Part shown: positions 6,738 through 6,929 of the stretch, piece after piece
Layout: each line of letters opens with the position of its first letter
How positions within the stretch are numbered: position 1 is the stretch's first letter
Notes under the pieces: model-generated
What the model was told of the DNA's origin: nothing
Seen by the model: only the letters and a program-made list of their open reading frames with translations
The model's database searches: none
Program-made: the position numbers and the translations under genes
NCBI GenBank assembly: GCA_946885645.1
Contig: CAMPGU010000224.1
Location: forward strand, 1-6,929
Length of the DNA stretch: 6,929 nt
Direction of reading: 5' to 3'
Source: an uncultured Haloferula sp.
GTDB lineage: Bacteria; Verrucomicrobiota; Verrucomicrobiae; Verrucomicrobiales; Akkermansiaceae

Positions 6738-6766
6738 GAAGAAACGGGGTTGTCCGCGGGTCTCGC

Positions 6767-6919
6767 TTACTTCGAGTAATGCACTTCGGGTGCCGTGGGC
6801 ACTTCCTGGAAGTGAGGCAGAGGGCGGAGCGCAGCCGCTTTAGGTTCACCGGTGCAGCAGCACGAAACGGAGATCAGGGCGAAGGCGGAAAGGCAGACGG
6901 AGGCAATGACGCGGAACAT
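6767..6919 (-). CDS. Small lipoprotein-like or secreted peptide (50 residues)
   Basis: A short frame runs from ATG (6919-6917) to TAA (6769-6767) and encodes 50 residues. The N-terminus is MFRVIASVCLSAFALISVS, a short basic start followed by a hydrophobic core, and then three consecutive cysteines (C20-C22). This looks like a lipoprotein signal peptide with lipidation at C20 or C21. The lipobox is imperfect, because position -3 to C20 is Ser rather than Leu/Val/Ile; VSC-C21 is the alternative. The mature part would be only about 30 residues, rich in Pro and Ala (TGEPKAAALRPLPHFQEVPT) and ending HYSK, with no recognisable domain. The intrinsic terminator 29 bp after the stop strongly supports a real gene ending here. 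No Shine-Dalgarno site is seen in the 10 bases before the ATG that remain in the window. Function is unknown; small envelope lipoproteins of this kind are common in Verrucomicrobia and other Gram-negatives. Confidence 0.72.
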   Translation of the reverse strand: MFRVIASVCLSAFALISVSCCCTGEPKAAALRPLPHFQEVPTAPEVHYSK

Positions 6920-6929
6920 GGCGGGAGTC

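Noticed and set aside
4418..6739. A 773-codon open frame on the plus strand running across both leu genes
   Set aside because: It lies entirely opposite leuC and leuD, whose protein sequences are clearly conserved. Its translation is rich in His/Arg/Gly/Asp with no domain or hydrophobic pattern. Long antisense frames are expected in GC-rich coding DNA.

Overview
This 6.9 kb window looks like ordinary chromosome from a GC-rich Gram-negative bacterium. The style of the proteins (LeuC/LeuD, a small Amidase_3 enzyme with a signal peptide, a fused Nnr, a Verrucomicrobia-like secreted protein of unknown function) and the general lack of Shine-Dalgarno motifs suggest Verrucomicrobiota, perhaps near Luteolibacter/Haloferula. 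That placement is an inference from recall, not from a search. No mobile element, CRISPR array, tRNA or rRNA was seen.

Left part, plus strand. The window opens inside the glycine-rich tail of a truncated gene that ends at 127 and is followed by a strong intrinsic terminator (157-188). Next comes a YacL-type membrane-anchored PIN-TRAM protein (254-1342). It converges on the minus-strand genes, and a two-part hairpin covers the junction at 1323-1356.

Middle part, minus strand, read from right to left. A secreted protein of unknown function (4434-3559) is followed by a periplasmic N-acetylmuramoyl-L-alanine amidase (3462-2857). The bifunctional NAD(P)H-hydrate repair enzyme Nnr (2839-1367) follows it after 17 bp. 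Amidase and Nnr are probably co-transcribed. The only clearly AT-rich stretch in the window lies just upstream of the amidase and is the likely promoter region.

Right part, minus strand. A 50-residue lipoprotein-like gene (6919-6767) ends in a strong intrinsic terminator (6708-6737). Then come leuC (6583-5159) and leuD (5125-4523), the two subunits of 3-isopropylmalate dehydratase. LeuC and LeuD act together in leucine synthesis, interconverting 2- and 3-isopropylmalate. The other genes are unlinked housekeeping or envelope functions, and I see no evidence that they form a single novel system. The most useful points for follow-up are the altered acidic residue in the PIN domain, the unlisted small lipoprotein gene, the uncharacterised secreted protein and the shared absence of Shine-Dalgarno sites.
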